From the NCBI GenBank assembly GCA_002708925.1, contig PAPN01000014.1:1-64000 (forward strand): a stretch of DNA of 64,000 bases, given 5' to 3'. The DNA is from Paracoccaceae bacterium (GTDB lineage: Bacteria > Pseudomonadota > Alphaproteobacteria > Rhodobacterales > Rhodobacteraceae). The notes beneath the pieces are model-generated. The model saw only the letters and a program-made list of their open reading frames with translations. It did not search any database and had not been told where the DNA came from. This document shows positions 16,430 to 26,376 of this stretch, one piece after another (positions within the stretch are counted from its first letter, which is position 1; each line of letters opens with the position of its first letter). The translations under genes and the position numbers were made by a program.

Positions 16430-18931
16430 TCAGTCCAGCTGACGCTCGACCTCTTCGCGCTCAAAGATCTCGATCACATCCTGCGGGCGGATGTCGTCGT
16501 AGTTCTCGAATGCCATACCGCATTCCTGACCCGACTGAACCTCTTTGACTTCGTCCTTGAAGCGTTTCAGCGTCTTCAGCGTACCTTCGTGGATCACCAC
16601 GTTGTCGCGCAGAAGGCGCACACCGGCGCTGCGGCGGGCCACGCCTTCGGTGACGATACAGCCGGCAACCTTGCCAACACCCGACACTTTGAAGACCTCT
16701 TTGATCTCGGCATAGCCGATGAAGTTTTCACGGATTTCAGCGCTCAGCAGGCCGCTTGCGGCGGCTTTCACGTCGTCCACCAGGTCATAGATCACCGAGT
16801 AATAGCGGATTTCCACGCCCTTCTGGTTGGCCGAATTCCGCGCCGAGGCATTCGCACGGACGTTAAAGCCCATGATCGGCGCACCCGAGGCTTCGGCCAG
16901 GCCGACATCGGTATCGGTGATCGCACCCACACCATAGTGCAGCACGCGCACGCGGACCTCTTCGTTGCCGATTTTTTCCATCGCCTGCACGATGGCCTCG
17001 GCCGAGCCCTGCACGTCAGCCTTCACCAGAATCGGCAGCTCGGCGACGTTCTGGTCGTCCTTGGCCTTCTGCATCAGCTGTTCCAGGGTCGTCGCGGCAC
17101 CGGCGGCAGCGCGTTTTTCCTTGGCCACGCCGATACGGTAATCGGCGATTTCACGCGCTTGCGCCTCGGTTTCGACCACGTTCAGCACGTCGCCCGCTTC
17201 GGGGGTGCCGTTCAAGCCCAGAACCTCGACGGGGACGGATGGGCCGGCCTCTTGGACGCGATCACCCTTGTCATCGACCAGCGCGCGGACTTTACCCCAC
17301 TGCTCGCCCACAACGAAGATGTCGCCCTGGCGCAGCGTACCTTTCTGAACCAGAACGGTGGCAACGGGGCCGCGGCCCACGTCCAGCTGAGCCTCGATCA
17401 CGGCGCCTTCGGCGGCACGGTCGGGGTTGGCGGTCAGTTCCAGAATTTCGGCTTGCAGCGCGATGGCTTCCAGCAGTTCGTCCAGGCCCTGGCCGGTCTT
17501 GGCGGACACTTCGACGTCCTGAACCTCGCCCGACATGGCCTCGACCACCACTTCGTGTTGCAGCAGTTCGGTGCGGACCTTCATCGGATCGGCCTCGGGG
17601 CGGTCACATTTGTTGATCGCGACGATCATCGGAACGCCAGCGGCCTTCGAGTGGTTAATAGCCTCGATGGTCTGCGGCATGACCGAGTCATCCGCCGCCA
17701 CAACCAGCACCACAATATCCGTCACCTGAGCCCCGCGCGACCGCATCGAGGTAAACGCCGCGTGGCCGGGCGTATCCAGGAAGCTGAGCACAGCGCCGGA
17801 TTCGGTGGTCACCTGATAGGCGCCGATGTGCTGGGTGATGCCGCCGGCCTCGCCTGCGGTCACGTTCGCGTTGCGAATCGCATCCAGCAACGAGGTTTTG
17901 CCGTGGTCCACGTGGCCCATGATGGTGATCACGGGCGGGCGCGGCTTCAGATCGGCCTCTTTGTCCTCAACGGTGTCGATCACATCCTCGACGTCCGAAT
18001 CCGATACGCGCACCACCTTGTGGCCGAATTCTTCGACGATCAGTTCTGCGGTATCGGCGTCGATGGATTGGTTCTGCGTGACCATCATGCCCATTTTCAT
18101 AAGCTCTTTGACCACGTCAGCCACACGTTCGGCCATACGGTTCGCCAGTTCGGACACCACGATGGTTTCGGGCACCTGCACATCGCGCACGATCTTCTCG
18201 CGCTCTTGCTGGCCCATGGCTTTCTGGCGCAGACGCTCCTGTTTCCGCTTCATCGCGGCCAGGGATTTCTGACGCCCGCCTTCACCGCCGGACAGCGCCT
18301 GATTCAGCGTCAGCTTACCCGAGCGCCGACCGTCATCGCGGCCTTTGCGGCTACGGTTCTGATCGTTGTCGCGGTTGTCCTTACGACCTCCGCGCGGCGC
18401 AGCGGCCGGAGCCTCTTTGGCCTTGCGCGGTGCGGCTTTATCCTCGGCCGGGGCGCTGGCCGCCGCCGCCGCCTGAGCAGCCGCGCGTTTGGCAGCCTCT
18501 TCGGCCTCTTTCTTTTTACGGGCCTCTTCTTCGGCCTTGGCCTTCAGTGCCTCTTCGCGCTCACGCTCTTCGCGTTCCTTGGCCTCAGCCTCGGCACGGC
18601 GACGTGCGCGTTCTTCCTCGCGGGCCTTTTCCTCGGCTTCGCGCTTGGCAATCTCTTCGGTCTCGCGGGCCTTGGCGGCTTGCAGGGCCTTCAGGCGGCG
18701 CTGCATTTCCGCGTCGGAAATCCCGGCGGGACGTTTCTTGGGGTCACCCAGTGCCGGATTGCCCGAGCCGCCGGACTTGGCCGCACCAGGCTTGGGCACC
18801 ACAACGCGCTTGCGCTTGGTTTCCACCACGACGTTTTTGGTCCGGCCATGGCTGAAGCTTTGCTTCACGTTGCCCGCACGGGGGCCTCCACCACGGACGC
18901 CCAAAGTCTTTTTACCGTCGTTATCGCTCAT
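16430..18931 (-). CDS. infB: Translation initiation factor IF-2
   Basis: The GTPase that brings formyl-Met-tRNA to the 30S subunit, 833 residues. About residues 80-155 are a long Arg/Glu/Ala-rich charged helix, followed by a second IF2-N module, and the G1 motif GHVDHGKT lies at 339-346 (DTPGH and NKCD follow). Domains II-IV complete the protein. The start follows an AAGGA site. It is the last gene of the rimP-nusA-ylxR-infB operon, the usual bacterial order, and ends at a bidirectional terminator. Confidence 0.99.
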   Translation of the reverse strand: MSDNDGKKTLGVRGGGPRAGNVKQSFSHGRTKNVVVETKRKRVVVPKPGAAKSGGSGNPALGDPKKRPAGISDAEMQRRLKALQAAKARETEEIAKREAEEKAREEERARRRAEAEAKEREEREREEALKAKAEEEARKKKEAEEAAKRAAAQAAAAASAPAEDKAAPRKAKEAPAAAPRGGRKDNRDNDQNRSRKGRDDGRRSGKLTLNQALSGGEGGRQKSLAAMKRKQERLRQKAMGQQEREKIVRDVQVPETIVVSELANRMAERVADVVKELMKMGMMVTQNQSIDADTAELIVEEFGHKVVRVSDSDVEDVIDTVEDKEADLKPRPPVITIMGHVDHGKTSLLDAIRNANVTAGEAGGITQHIGAYQVTTESGAVLSFLDTPGHAAFTSMRSRGAQVTDIVVLVVAADDSVMPQTIEAINHSKAAGVPMIVAINKCDRPEADPMKVRTELLQHEVVVEAMSGEVQDVEVSAKTGQGLDELLEAIALQAEILELTANPDRAAEGAVIEAQLDVGRGPVATVLVQKGTLRQGDIFVVGEQWGKVRALVDDKGDRVQEAGPSVPVEVLGLNGTPEAGDVLNVVETEAQAREIADYRIGVAKEKRAAAGAATTLEQLMQKAKDDQNVAELPILVKADVQGSAEAIVQAMEKIGNEEVRVRVLHYGVGAITDTDVGLAEASGAPIMGFNVRANASARNSANQKGVEIRYYSVIYDLVDDVKAAASGLLSAEIRENFIGYAEIKEVFKVSGVGKVAGCIVTEGVARRSAGVRLLRDNVVIHEGTLKTLKRFKDEVKEVQSGQECGMAFENYDDIRPQDVIEIFEREEVERQLD

Positions 18932-18940
18932 GTGGCTCTT

Positions 18941-19561
18941 CTATCCTTTCCGGCGGTCGGATCCGCCGTCCGAAGCACGCAAACCTTTAAGTCTTGCGGC
19001 CTCATCTACAACACGTCGCGTCAAACCTCCAGCGCCTAGCGCAACGTGAATTACAGTTTGTCGCCCAAAGGCCTGCCCCAGCTCGTCTGCCGTCAGCCAT
19101 CCAATGAACGAACCGCCATAGGGCGTGCTCAGCTTGGACTTACCGCGACCCGAGCCATCAGAGGCCTGAATCAGCACTTCGGCTTCGTCTTTGCTCAGCC
19201 AATCCTTGACCTTCTCAAAGCCCGAGACCGCCCCGCCGCCCTTGCGCGCCAGGCTGATCAGGTCGATCACCCGGCGGGTCAGCAGCTCTTCGGTCTGGGC
19301 GATCAGATCGGTCGAAACCTGCACCTGCGCCTTGGCCGAACGCGAGAACATCTTCTTCGCGATCGCCGTCTCCAGCACCTTGCGATCGGCCGAGACCCAA
19401 ATCCCCCGACCCGGCAGTTTTTCTGCCAGATCGGGCACAGCCTGCCCTTCGGGGCCCACGACGAAACGGATCAGCCCATGTTTGGGCTGAACCTCGCCGG
19501 TGGCGATGCATTTGCGTTCAGGACCATCGTCCCGATGCTTGGTTTTTCCACCACGCGTCAT
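18941..19561 (-). CDS. YlxR/L7Ae-type RNA-binding protein
   Basis: A 206-residue two-domain protein. The N-terminal YlxR (DUF448) fold shows RKCIATGEV...LIRFVVGPEG and GRGIWVSADR. The C-terminal half (about 95-195) resembles an L7Ae/L30e kink-turn RNA-binding domain (LISLARKGGGAVSGFEKV). This nusA-infB neighbour is near-universal; a role in RNA binding or in transcription-translation coupling is inferred from context and fold, not proven. Spacing to infB is nine bases, so translation is likely coupled. Confidence 0.9.
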   Translation of the reverse strand: MTRGGKTKHRDDGPERKCIATGEVQPKHGLIRFVVGPEGQAVPDLAEKLPGRGIWVSADRKVLETAIAKKMFSRSAKAQVQVSTDLIAQTEELLTRRVIDLISLARKGGGAVSGFEKVKDWLSKDEAEVLIQASDGSGRGKSKLSTPYGGSFIGWLTADELGQAFGRQTVIHVALGAGGLTRRVVDEAARLKGLRASDGGSDRRKG

Positions 19562-19585
19562 GCGTTTAGGCCCCTAACTACAGGT

Positions 19586-21208
19586 TCAGGCTTCGTCGCC
19601 TTCGGCGTCGGCAGCGTCTTCTTCCAGCTCTTCTTCGTCAGCTTCCAGCTCGGCCGGATCGACCCAGCCCAACGCGATGCGCGCGGTCATGATCAGGCTT
19701 TGCGCTTCTTCCAGGGACACGTCGAAAGGCTCCAGCAGGCCGTCATCCTTGACGCGCTCGCCCTCGACAGTGGTCCAGCCGCCGGCCAGTTCCCAGTCGG
19801 CACAGGTGGCAAAGTCTTCCAGCGTTTTCACGCCATCCTCGGCCAGGGCTGCAATCATCTGGGGTGTCAGGCCGTCAAAGTCAACCAGGCTGTCCTCAAC
19901 GCCCAGTTCGCGGGCGCGCTCCAGGGCGGCGTTGGCTTCGGCCTCCAGCACGTCACGCGCACGCGCCTGAAGCTCACCTGCGGTGCCTTCGTCCACGCCG
20001 TCGATGTTCAGCAGCTCGTCAAGCTCGACATAGGCCACCTCTTCGAGGTTGGTAAAGCCTTCGGCCACCAGCAGCTGAGCAAAGAATTCATCCACATCCA
20101 GCGCGTTCATGAACAGCTTGGTGCGCTCTTCGAACTCTTTCTGACGTTTGATGCTGTCCTCGGATTCGGTCATGATGTCGATGTCCAGGCCGGTCAGCTG
20201 GCTGGCCAGACGCACGTTCTGACCGCGGCGGCCGATGGCCAGCGACAGCTGTTCGTCGGGGACAACCACCTCGATCCTCTCGGCGTCTTCGTCCAGAACC
20301 ACCTTGGATACCTCGGCCGGTTGCAGCGCGTTCACCAGGAAGGTCGGCGTGTCCTCGTTCCACGGGATGATGTCGATTTTCTCGCCCTGCAACTCATTCA
20401 CGACGGCCTGCACACGGCTGCCGCGCATCCCCACACAGGCACCCACCGGATCAATCGAGCCATCATAGCTGATCACGGCAATCTTCGCGCGCGAACCGGG
20501 GTCGCGGGCGACGGCTTTGATTTCGATGATGCCGTCATAGATTTCCGGCACTTCCATCTTGAACAGCTCGGCCATGAATTCCGGCGCGGTGCGCGACAGG
20601 AAGATCTGCGGGCCGCGCGTTTCGCGGCGCACGTCCTTGATGTAGCAGCGGATGCGGTCGTTCGGGCGGTATGCCTCGCGGCCGATTTTTTCGTTGCGGC
20701 GCAGGATCGCCTCGCCGCGGCCCACGTCCACGATCACGTTGCCGTATTCTTCGCGTTTCACGGTGCCGTTGATGATGGTGCCAACGCGATCTTCGAACTC
20801 GGCGAACTGGCGATCACGCTCGGCTTCGCGGACTTTCTGCAAGATCACCTGTTTCGCGGACTGCGCCGCGATCCGGCCCAGTTCAACCGGAGGAATTTCT
20901 TCGACATAGGTGTCGCCGACGGCCGGGTCAGACATGTATTGCTTGGCCTGTTCGACGGTCAGCTCGGCCTGGTAGTTTTCCAGCTCTTCATCCTCGACCA
21001 CGGTGCGGACGCGGGTAAAGGTGGCCTTGCCGGTCTTGCGGTCGATGGACACGCGGATGTCCATTTCGCTGCCGTAACGAGACTTCGCGGCACGGGCCAG
21101 CGATTCTTCCATCGCTTCGACGACCAGACCGGGGTCGATCATCTTTTCGCGGGCGACGGCCTCGGCGGTTTGCAGCAGTTCCAACTGGTTTGCAGAAGTG
21201 ATTGCCAT
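19586..21208 (-). CDS. nusA: Transcription termination/antitermination factor NusA
   Basis: A 540-residue NusA: N-terminal RNA-polymerase-binding domain (1-130), S1 domain (about 135-200, VGTIINGTVKREEYGNVIVD), two KH domains (VGACVGMRGSRVQAVV and LAIGRRGQNVRLASQL), then two acidic helix-hairpin-helix repeats and a Glu/Asp-rich tail (ELEADEEELEEDAADAEG). It modulates pausing, intrinsic termination and rRNA antitermination. Start ATG 21208 is six bases after the rimP stop. Confidence 0.98.
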   Translation of the reverse strand: MAITSANQLELLQTAEAVAREKMIDPGLVVEAMEESLARAAKSRYGSEMDIRVSIDRKTGKATFTRVRTVVEDEELENYQAELTVEQAKQYMSDPAVGDTYVEEIPPVELGRIAAQSAKQVILQKVREAERDRQFAEFEDRVGTIINGTVKREEYGNVIVDVGRGEAILRRNEKIGREAYRPNDRIRCYIKDVRRETRGPQIFLSRTAPEFMAELFKMEVPEIYDGIIEIKAVARDPGSRAKIAVISYDGSIDPVGACVGMRGSRVQAVVNELQGEKIDIIPWNEDTPTFLVNALQPAEVSKVVLDEDAERIEVVVPDEQLSLAIGRRGQNVRLASQLTGLDIDIMTESEDSIKRQKEFEERTKLFMNALDVDEFFAQLLVAEGFTNLEEVAYVELDELLNIDGVDEGTAGELQARARDVLEAEANAALERARELGVEDSLVDFDGLTPQMIAALAEDGVKTLEDFATCADWELAGGWTTVEGERVKDDGLLEPFDVSLEEAQSLIMTARIALGWVDPAELEADEEELEEDAADAEGDEA

Positions 21209-21213
21209 TGGTT

Positions 21214-21801
21214 TCAGTCCTCCTGGGAACCGGGATCGGTTTCGATATCGTCAAAATTGTCTTCGTCCAAGGTGCCCGCCGCCTTGCGCTGGCGCAGCAT
21301 TTCCTTGATCAGATCGTCGGTCAGAACCAGCTTGGCATCGGCCAGCCAGTCGAATTTCAGGCCCACGGTGACGGTTTCGCCGTGTTCCTCGATGTTGATC
21401 AGAACCTCGTCGTCTTCGGTGCCGGCCAGCTCGCCCTTAAAGCGTTTGCGGCCCGCAACCATGTCGGCGGTTTCCAGCTTGGCCTCGTAGCCCTCGAAGG
21501 TCTCAAAGTCCTTCATCCGGGTCAGCGGGCGGTCGATACCGGGGCTGGAGACCTCAAGCACGTATTGATCCACCAGGGGATCCTCGACATCCAGCAGAGC
21601 GGAAACGGCGGTGCTGATGTCCGCGCACTGGTCCACTTCGATCCCGCCTTCGGGGCGTTCGGCCATGATTTGCAGCGTGTTCGTCTTGCCGCCCATCAGG
21701 CGCACGCGCACCAGTTCGAATCCCATGTCCTCGATCACGGGGCCGACGATTTCAGCCAGACGGCGGTCAATCGCGGTTTTGGCTATCAGGTCGTTGCTCA
21801 T
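21214..21801 (-). CDS. rimP: Ribosome maturation factor RimP
   Basis: A 195-residue 30S assembly factor, first gene of the operon. The N-terminal domain has [12 protein letters not shown] and LQIMAERP; the C-terminal SH3-like domain has [13 protein letters not shown] and the basic KRFKGELAG stretch. The C-terminus extends beyond the core with an acidic tail. It binds free 30S subunits and aids late maturation. A terminator-like hairpin lies 31 bases upstream of the start in the leader. No initiator tRNA gene (metY in Escherichia coli) is seen upstream. Confidence 0.96.
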   Translation of the reverse strand: MSNDLIAKTAIDRRLAEIVGPVIEDMGFELVRVRLMGGKTNTLQIMAERPEGGIEVDQCADISTAVSALLDVEDPLVDQYVLEVSSPGIDRPLTRMKDFETFEGYEAKLETADMVAGRKRFKGELAGTEDDEVLINIEEHGETVTVGLKFDWLADAKLVLTDDLIKEMLRQRKAAGTLDEDNFDDIETDPGSQED

Positions 21802-21831
21802 GCTTTATCCACGCCTTATTCATTCAGGCAC

Positions 21832-21856
21832 AAAAAAACGGGCCAGCGGGGCCCGT
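21832..21856 (-). terminator. Terminator-like hairpin in the rimP-nusA-infB leader
   Basis: On the minus strand ACGGGCC pairs with GGCCCGT around a five-base loop and is followed by seven T. It points toward rimP and ends 31 bases before its start codon. No gene on this strand clearly ends here, so it could be a leader attenuator for the operon or the 3' end of a short leader RNA. Confidence 0.7.
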
Positions 21857-22021
21857 CGAAATTTCCGATGGAGCGTCAGGGCCAGGCCCCAGCGCACCGC
21901 TGTTAACAAGGCATATACGCCTGTTCTGCCCATAGTGCAAGTCCTGCTTCCCTTGCTTGTGGGAAACGCAGCGATGGGTAGGCTCTTGGTGTTTGCTTTC
22001 CTTGCGCACACCGGAGGTCTC

Positions 22022-22720
22022 ATGCCCGAGCAAACCCGAGACGAGCTGGTCTTGTCCTATCTACGCGTCCGCCAGGCTCTGGGTATTCTGGGGATGGTTT
22101 TTCCTGTTCTTCTGATCGCCGGAGGCCTGATCGCCCAACATGGTGTCGCGCCTTCGGTCAGCGATTATTATCACACAACGATGCGTGATATTTTCGTGGG
22201 CTGCCTGTTTGCGATTGGCGTGTTCCTGATCTCTTACAAAGGGTATCGCCGGAAGGCAGGCGAATGGCTGTCGGACGATCTGGTGGGCACGATCGCCGGA
22301 ATCGCTGCCTTTGGCGTTGCGATTTTCCCCAATGAAACGGTGATCCCCGAAAAGGCCGCGACGCTATCACAGGTGCTGCTGGGGCATAAACTGGCCGCTT
22401 TTGCGCATTATGCCAGTGCGATGCTGTTTCTGGGGGCTTTGGCCTATTTCTGTCTGGTGAAATTCGCCCGCACGGCCAAGCCACAGCGCAAACGCGTCTA
22501 TCTGCTGTGTGGCTGGTTCATTCTGCTGGGCGGGGTGCTGGCCACGGTGGCCTCTTATCAAAAGGTCTACGGATCCCCTCGGGCGCAGGCTTTTGTTATC
22601 GAAAACCGCGTGGTTTTCTGGGTCGAGGCGATGGGCATCTGGGCCTTTGGCCTGTCCTGGCTGACCAAGGGCAAGGCCGAATTCAGCCGCGTCCGCAGAT
22701 TGCTGGGCACGCGCGGCTAG
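22022..22720 (+). CDS. Multi-pass membrane protein of unknown function
   Basis: A 232-residue protein with about six hydrophobic helices, the first at residues 17-40 (ALGILGMVFPVLLIAGGLIA). A conserved-looking SVSDYYHTTMRDIF loop follows the first helix, with a further Asp/Arg-rich region between helices. The layout resembles DUF998-like proteins, but I cannot assign a family with confidence. ATG 22022 is chosen because GGAGG lies four bases upstream; the open frame extends far to the left, antisense to rimP, but without ribosome sites. The stop shares a CTAG with the convergent peptidase gene. Confidence 0.75.
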   Translation: MPEQTRDELVLSYLRVRQALGILGMVFPVLLIAGGLIAQHGVAPSVSDYYHTTMRDIFVGCLFAIGVFLISYKGYRRKAGEWLSDDLVGTIAGIAAFGVAIFPNETVIPEKAATLSQVLLGHKLAAFAHYASAMLFLGALAYFCLVKFARTAKPQRKRVYLLCGWFILLGGVLATVASYQKVYGSPRAQAFVIENRVVFWVEAMGIWAFGLSWLTKGKAEFSRVRRLLGTRG

Positions 22721-23700
22721 GCCAGCCCGCCCTCTTCGGCGATACGATCCATGGTGCGGACCAGTTCGGCGCTGATGCCTGGCTCGCTCAGGGCATGGCC
22801 GGCGGTGCGGATCATCTTTAGCTCTGCATTGGGCCAGCGCCGCGCCAGAGTCCACGCACCATCGGGCGGGCAGATCATGTCATAACGCCCCTGCACGATC
22901 ACACCGGGGATATGGGCGATTCGCTCCATCTGATTCAGAATCTGGCCGTCCTCCTCAAGGAAGGCCCCATGGGTGAAATAGTGATTTTCAAGCCGCGAGA
23001 ACGCCCGCGCATATTCGCCCGGTGCCTCGCCTCCGTGGCCAGTGGAGCTGACCGAGGCCAGAGCATTTTCCCATTGCGCCCAGGCCCGCGCGTATTTGAC
23101 CTCGGTGGGCATATGGCCGCTGAACAGGCGTTTGTGATAGGCGGCGATCATGTCGTGCTGTTCGTCTGCGGGAATCAGATCCGCGAAACGCGCCCAGGTT
23201 TCGGGCCAGAACTTACCCGCGCCGCCACCGTAGAACCAATCCAGCTCGGCCTGCGTGGCCAGGAAAACACCGCGCAAAATCAGCGCCTGCACCCGGTCTG
23301 GATGTGCCTGAGCATAGATCAGCGCCAGCGTCGCGCCCCAACTGCCGCCAAAAACGATCCAGTCAGGGATTTCCAGCGTCTCGCGGATCAGTTCAATGTC
23401 ACGGACCAGATGCCAGGTCGTGTTATCCTGCACCGACGCATGGGGCTGCGAGCGCCCACACCCGCGCTGATCAAACAGGACAATCCGAAAAGCGCGCGGA
23501 TCGAAATAGCGGCGCATCGCAGGGCTGCACCCCCCGCCTGGGCCGCCATGGAACACGACCACGGGGATACCCTCGGGATTTCCCGATTGCTCAAGATAAA
23601 TCTTGTGCCCGTCGCCAACATCCAGCATCCGCTGATCAAAAGGATCAACCGGCGGGTACAGATATTGAACTGCGCTTTTTTGGCCCGAGAATTTGTCCAT
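22717..23700 (-). CDS. pip: Proline iminopeptidase (alpha/beta hydrolase)
   Basis: A 327-residue S33-family aminopeptidase that removes N-terminal proline from peptides. The oxyanion motif [10 protein letters not shown] and the nucleophile elbow GGSWGATL are present, followed by the Asp and His region ([10 protein letters not shown] ... GHALSEPGI). The start is put at the second Met (23700) because AGGA is five bases before it; the first Met at 23706 is too near. It is cytoplasmic by sequence. The promoter must lie in the 49-base gap to the divergent ubiG. Confidence 0.93.
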   Translation of the reverse strand: MDKFSGQKSAVQYLYPPVDPFDQRMLDVGDGHKIYLEQSGNPEGIPVVVFHGGPGGGCSPAMRRYFDPRAFRIVLFDQRGCGRSQPHASVQDNTTWHLVRDIELIRETLEIPDWIVFGGSWGATLALIYAQAHPDRVQALILRGVFLATQAELDWFYGGGAGKFWPETWARFADLIPADEQHDMIAAYHKRLFSGHMPTEVKYARAWAQWENALASVSSTGHGGEAPGEYARAFSRLENHYFTHGAFLEEDGQILNQMERIAHIPGVIVQGRYDMICPPDGAWTLARRWPNAELKMIRTAGHALSEPGISAELVRTMDRIAEEGGLA

Positions 23701-23749
23701 AATCATCCTATATAGGGATCTAAGACCAAAAGAGCATATGGAGAGCAGA

Positions 23750-24499
23750 ATGCAAACCGCTCAGACCACAGTTGACCCGTCCGAAGTGGCGAAATTCGAG
23801 GCAATGGCCGCCGAATGGTGGGATCCCAAGGGCAAGTTCAAACCCCTGCACCTGATGAACCCCTGCCGCCTGGACTATATCACCCGGCAAATCGCGGGCG
23901 AGTTCGGCCGGGATCTGACCCAACCCGACCCGTTCAAGGGCCTGCGCCTGCTGGACATCGGCTGTGGCGGCGGGCTGCTGTCTGAGCCGATGGCTCGTCT
24001 GGGTGCCACCGTTGTGGGGGCCGATGCGGCCGCCGGGAACATCCCCGTCGCGCAGGTCCATGCGCAACAATCGGGGCTGGAGATCGAGTACCGCAACATC
24101 ACCGCCGAAGAAATGGCCGCCGCGGGCGAGCAGTTCGATGTGGTCCTGAACATGGAGGTGGTCGAGCACGTCGCCGATCCGCTGGCCTATCTGACCGCCT
24201 GTCATAACCTGCTGAAACCCGGTGGGCTGATGATCTGTTCAACCATCAACCGGAATGCCAAATCCTTTGCCGTGGCCATCGTCGGCGCGGAATATGTGAT
24301 GCGCTGGCTGCCCAAGGGCACGCATGAATGGAACAAATTCATCACCCCGGATGAATTGTTCGGCCTGATCTCGAACGCGGGACTGGAACCCGTGGACCGC
24401 AAGGGGTTCGTGTTCAATCCGATCTCGTGGCAATGGTCGATTTCCGATCGCGACCTGTCCGTCAACTACGTCACCGCCAGCACAAAGGCCCAGGCATGA
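23750..24499 (+). CDS. ubiG: Ubiquinone biosynthesis O-methyltransferase UbiG
   Basis: A 249-residue SAM-dependent enzyme that performs both O-methylations of ubiquinone synthesis. It starts [20 protein letters not shown] and continues with the EWWDPKGKF signature of the family; the SAM motif LLDIGCGGG is near 68-75, and EVVEHVADP follows. ATG 23750 is chosen because GGAG is six bases upstream; an ATG at 23738 would overlap that site. The stop codon overlaps the start of the next gene (ATGA), so the two are translationally coupled. Confidence 0.97.
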   Translation: MQTAQTTVDPSEVAKFEAMAAEWWDPKGKFKPLHLMNPCRLDYITRQIAGEFGRDLTQPDPFKGLRLLDIGCGGGLLSEPMARLGATVVGADAAAGNIPVAQVHAQQSGLEIEYRNITAEEMAAAGEQFDVVLNMEVVEHVADPLAYLTACHNLLKPGGLMICSTINRNAKSFAVAIVGAEYVMRWLPKGTHEWNKFITPDELFGLISNAGLEPVDRKGFVFNPISWQWSISDRDLSVNYVTASTKAQA

Positions 24500-24798
24500 G
24501 CATCATCCCCGAAGGGCATTCCCTGTTCATCGTCGATCTGGAATACACCGTCCCGATGGAGCAGATTCAGGCCGTGTTAGAGCCACATCTGGAATTCGTC
24601 CGCGCCGCCTATGGCCAGGGTCGTTTCCTGGCCTCGGGCGCGAAGGTGCCGCGCACCGGCGGGGTAATCGTAATGCACGCGAAATCCCTGTCAGAGGCAG
24701 AAGAGTATCTGGCTGCCGATCCCTTCGTCACCGCCAATGTTGCCAGCTATTCCTATACGGAGTTCCTGCCCAGCAATCTGCATGATGCGCTGAAATAG
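24496..24798 (+). CDS. YciI-like small protein
   Basis: A 100-residue single-domain protein of the YciI/dimeric alpha-beta barrel type ([18 protein letters not shown] ... [20 protein letters not shown] ... EYLAADPFV). A His/Asp pair in the fold has been proposed as catalytic in some members, but no reaction is established. It overlaps ubiG by four bases and is therefore likely made with it; a link to quinone metabolism is only contextual. Confidence 0.85.
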   Translation: MSIIPEGHSLFIVDLEYTVPMEQIQAVLEPHLEFVRAAYGQGRFLASGAKVPRTGGVIVMHAKSLSEAEEYLAADPFVTANVASYSYTEFLPSNLHDALK

Positions 24799-24801
24799 GG
24801 T

Positions 24802-25242
24802 CTAATTCTCTTCCAGTTTGACCCGCAATTCCCGCAGGATCGGCAGCGCGGCGCGGACTTTTTCATCGCCCAGATCGCGGACCAGTTCGTTAATCATGGG
24901 CGAGATCGCGGCCAGTGCCGCATCCCGCGCCTGACGGCCCGCCGGGCTGATCGCCACCATTTTCCGGCGCGCGTCATCCCAGTCAGGGCGGATGTGGACA
25001 TAGCCCGCCCACTCCAGCTTGTTCAGCGTGTTCGTCATCGCACCGCGCGTGACATGGAAGCTTTTGGCCAATTGCGCGGGGCTGCGTTCCTCGGTTGCGC
25101 GGGCCAGATGGTTCAACACGGAAAAATGCGAGATTTCCATGCCCTTGGGCAACACTTTGCTCAGCCGGTTGCGCACCAGCTGGTCGGCGGTCAGCAACTC
25201 GCTGAACAGGGCAATCGCAAGGGCAGAGCTGGGATCGTTCAT
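24802..25242 (-). CDS. MarR family transcriptional regulator
   Basis: A 146-residue winged-helix protein. The recognition region is around residues 50-100: HFSVLNHLAR, QLAKSFHVTRGAMTNTLNKLE, GYVHIRPDWDDARRKMVAISPAG; the DDARRKMV wing is diagnostic. It starts inside the stop of the nitrilase gene (TGATG), so it is the last gene of a grxC-nitrilase-marR unit. The ligand and targets are unknown; its position suggests autoregulation or thiol/amide metabolism (inference). Confidence 0.93.
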   Translation of the reverse strand: MNDPSSALAIALFSELLTADQLVRNRLSKVLPKGMEISHFSVLNHLARATEERSPAQLAKSFHVTRGAMTNTLNKLEWAGYVHIRPDWDDARRKMVAISPAGRQARDAALAAISPMINELVRDLGDEKVRAALPILRELRVKLEEN

Positions 25243-26072
25243 CAGGGGCCGTCAAACTTTCGGTCATGTGTCAGCGCGGGAACGCGCGCTTGTGCTTGTG
25301 CCACGGCAGACAGATCAAGATCAACGAATGTAATACCAGTTTCCGTTCCCGCATCGGCCAAAACCTCACCCCAGGGCGCAATAACCATGCTGTGCCCATA
25401 GGTTTGGCGTGGTTTGCCCTGGGTTGCTGTGTGGGTGCCAGTCTGCGCCGGAGCCAGAACAAAGCACCCTGTCTCAATCGCGCGGGCCCGCAGCAGGGGC
25501 TCCCAATGGGCGCGGCCAGTCACAGGCGAAAACGCCGCCGGAACGGTCAAAATCTGCGCCCCGGCCTGCGCCAAAGCGCGATAGAGATAGGCAAACCGCA
25601 CATCATAACAAATACTTAGACCGATTTTGGCAAAGCCCGCATCCACCACCACCGCCCGCGTTCCGGGGCGGTAACCGGCAGATTCCCGGTAGGTCTCGGT
25701 TTCTGACACCTGCACATCGAACATGTGAATTTTGTCATACTGCCCGGCGATACTGCCCTCAGGAGAAATCAAAAACGAGCGATTGGCAAACCGCCCGTCC
25801 GGATCGTCGGTCTTCACCCCAAGCGAGCCGATCAACAGCCAAATCCCCAGCTCTTGTGCCTGCGCGCGCAGGGCGGCCAGGGTCTCATCCCTGTCCTGAG
25901 GGCGCAAAACCTGTTCCTGATGCGCCCGGCTGGAGGACAGGCAATTCGTCACCTCGGGCGTCAGCACAAAACCGGCCCCGCCCTGCGCGGCCTCTTGGAT
26001 CATGGCGCGGGTGACGGTCAGGTTTGCCCCAGGATCATCCGAGACATTCAGCTGCAACAGAGCAACACGCAT
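25242..26072 (-). CDS. Carbon-nitrogen hydrolase (nitrilase superfamily, Nit2-like)
   Basis: A 276-residue amidase with the catalytic triad visible: Glu40 (LTPEVTN), Lys114 (YDKIHMFDV) and Cys155 (GLSICYDVRF). The HMFDV and YRESAGYRPG motifs place it with Nit1/Nit2 omega-amidases, which hydrolyse alpha-ketoglutaramate or deaminated glutathione (family knowledge). The neighbouring glutaredoxin gene makes a glutathione-repair role attractive. Its start overlaps the grxC stop (TGATG) and its stop overlaps the marR start. Confidence 0.92.
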   Translation of the reverse strand: MRVALLQLNVSDDPGANLTVTRAMIQEAAQGGAGFVLTPEVTNCLSSSRAHQEQVLRPQDRDETLAALRAQAQELGIWLLIGSLGVKTDDPDGRFANRSFLISPEGSIAGQYDKIHMFDVQVSETETYRESAGYRPGTRAVVVDAGFAKIGLSICYDVRFAYLYRALAQAGAQILTVPAAFSPVTGRAHWEPLLRARAIETGCFVLAPAQTGTHTATQGKPRQTYGHSMVIAPWGEVLADAGTETGITFVDLDLSAVAQAQARVPALTHDRKFDGP

Positions 26073-26326
26073 CAGGCCAGCAATGCGTCCAGTTTGCCGC
26101 CCTGCTCCAGCGCGTACAGATCATCGCAGCCACCAACATGCGTATCGCCAATGAAAATCTGCGGCACGGTCCGCCCGCCATTGGCGCGCTGGATCATCTC
26201 GGGTTTGCGATCCGGCGCCTCAAGCACGTCAATTTCGGTATATTCCACACCTTTCTGGTTCAGCAGCCGTTTCGCAGCATGGCAAAACCCACAAAGCGGG
26301 GATGTGTAAATCTCAACAAGTTTCAT
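26072..26326 (-). CDS. grxC: Glutaredoxin 3
   Basis: An 84-residue class I glutaredoxin with the sequence MKLVEIYTSPLCGFCHAAKR; the active site is CGFC rather than the commoner CPYC. The glutathione-binding TVPQIFIGD and GGCDDL motifs follow. It reduces disulfides with glutathione. ATG 26326 is selected over an upstream frame extension because it matches the family N-terminus and follows AAGGA. First gene of a three-gene unit. Confidence 0.95.
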   Translation of the reverse strand: MKLVEIYTSPLCGFCHAAKRLLNQKGVEYTEIDVLEAPDRKPEMIQRANGGRTVPQIFIGDTHVGGCDDLYALEQGGKLDALLA

Positions 26327-26376
26327 TCTGGCGGTCCTTGGGCTTGTTCCGAGCATGTTCGCTGTTTGCGCTGAAT

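Noticed and set aside
16239-16442. Alternative 67-codon frame overlapping the 45-aa microprotein
   Set aside because: No ribosome site, runs through the terminator stem, and conflicts with the much better supported frame beginning at 16220.
16409-19039. Long open frame antisense to infB
   Set aside because: Shadow of the strongly biased infB sequence; its apparent repeats reflect the Arg/Glu-rich helix of IF-2 on the other strand.
19046-21490. Long open frame antisense to nusA and rimP
   Set aside because: No family motif; the complement of two certain genes.
21857-22021. Initiator tRNA (metY) or 4.5S RNA gene upstream of rimP
   Set aside because: No tRNA T-loop or acceptor pairing and no SRP-type GGAAGGAGCAG apical sequence can be found; only the terminator-like hairpin and a short frame (37 codons) of weak support.
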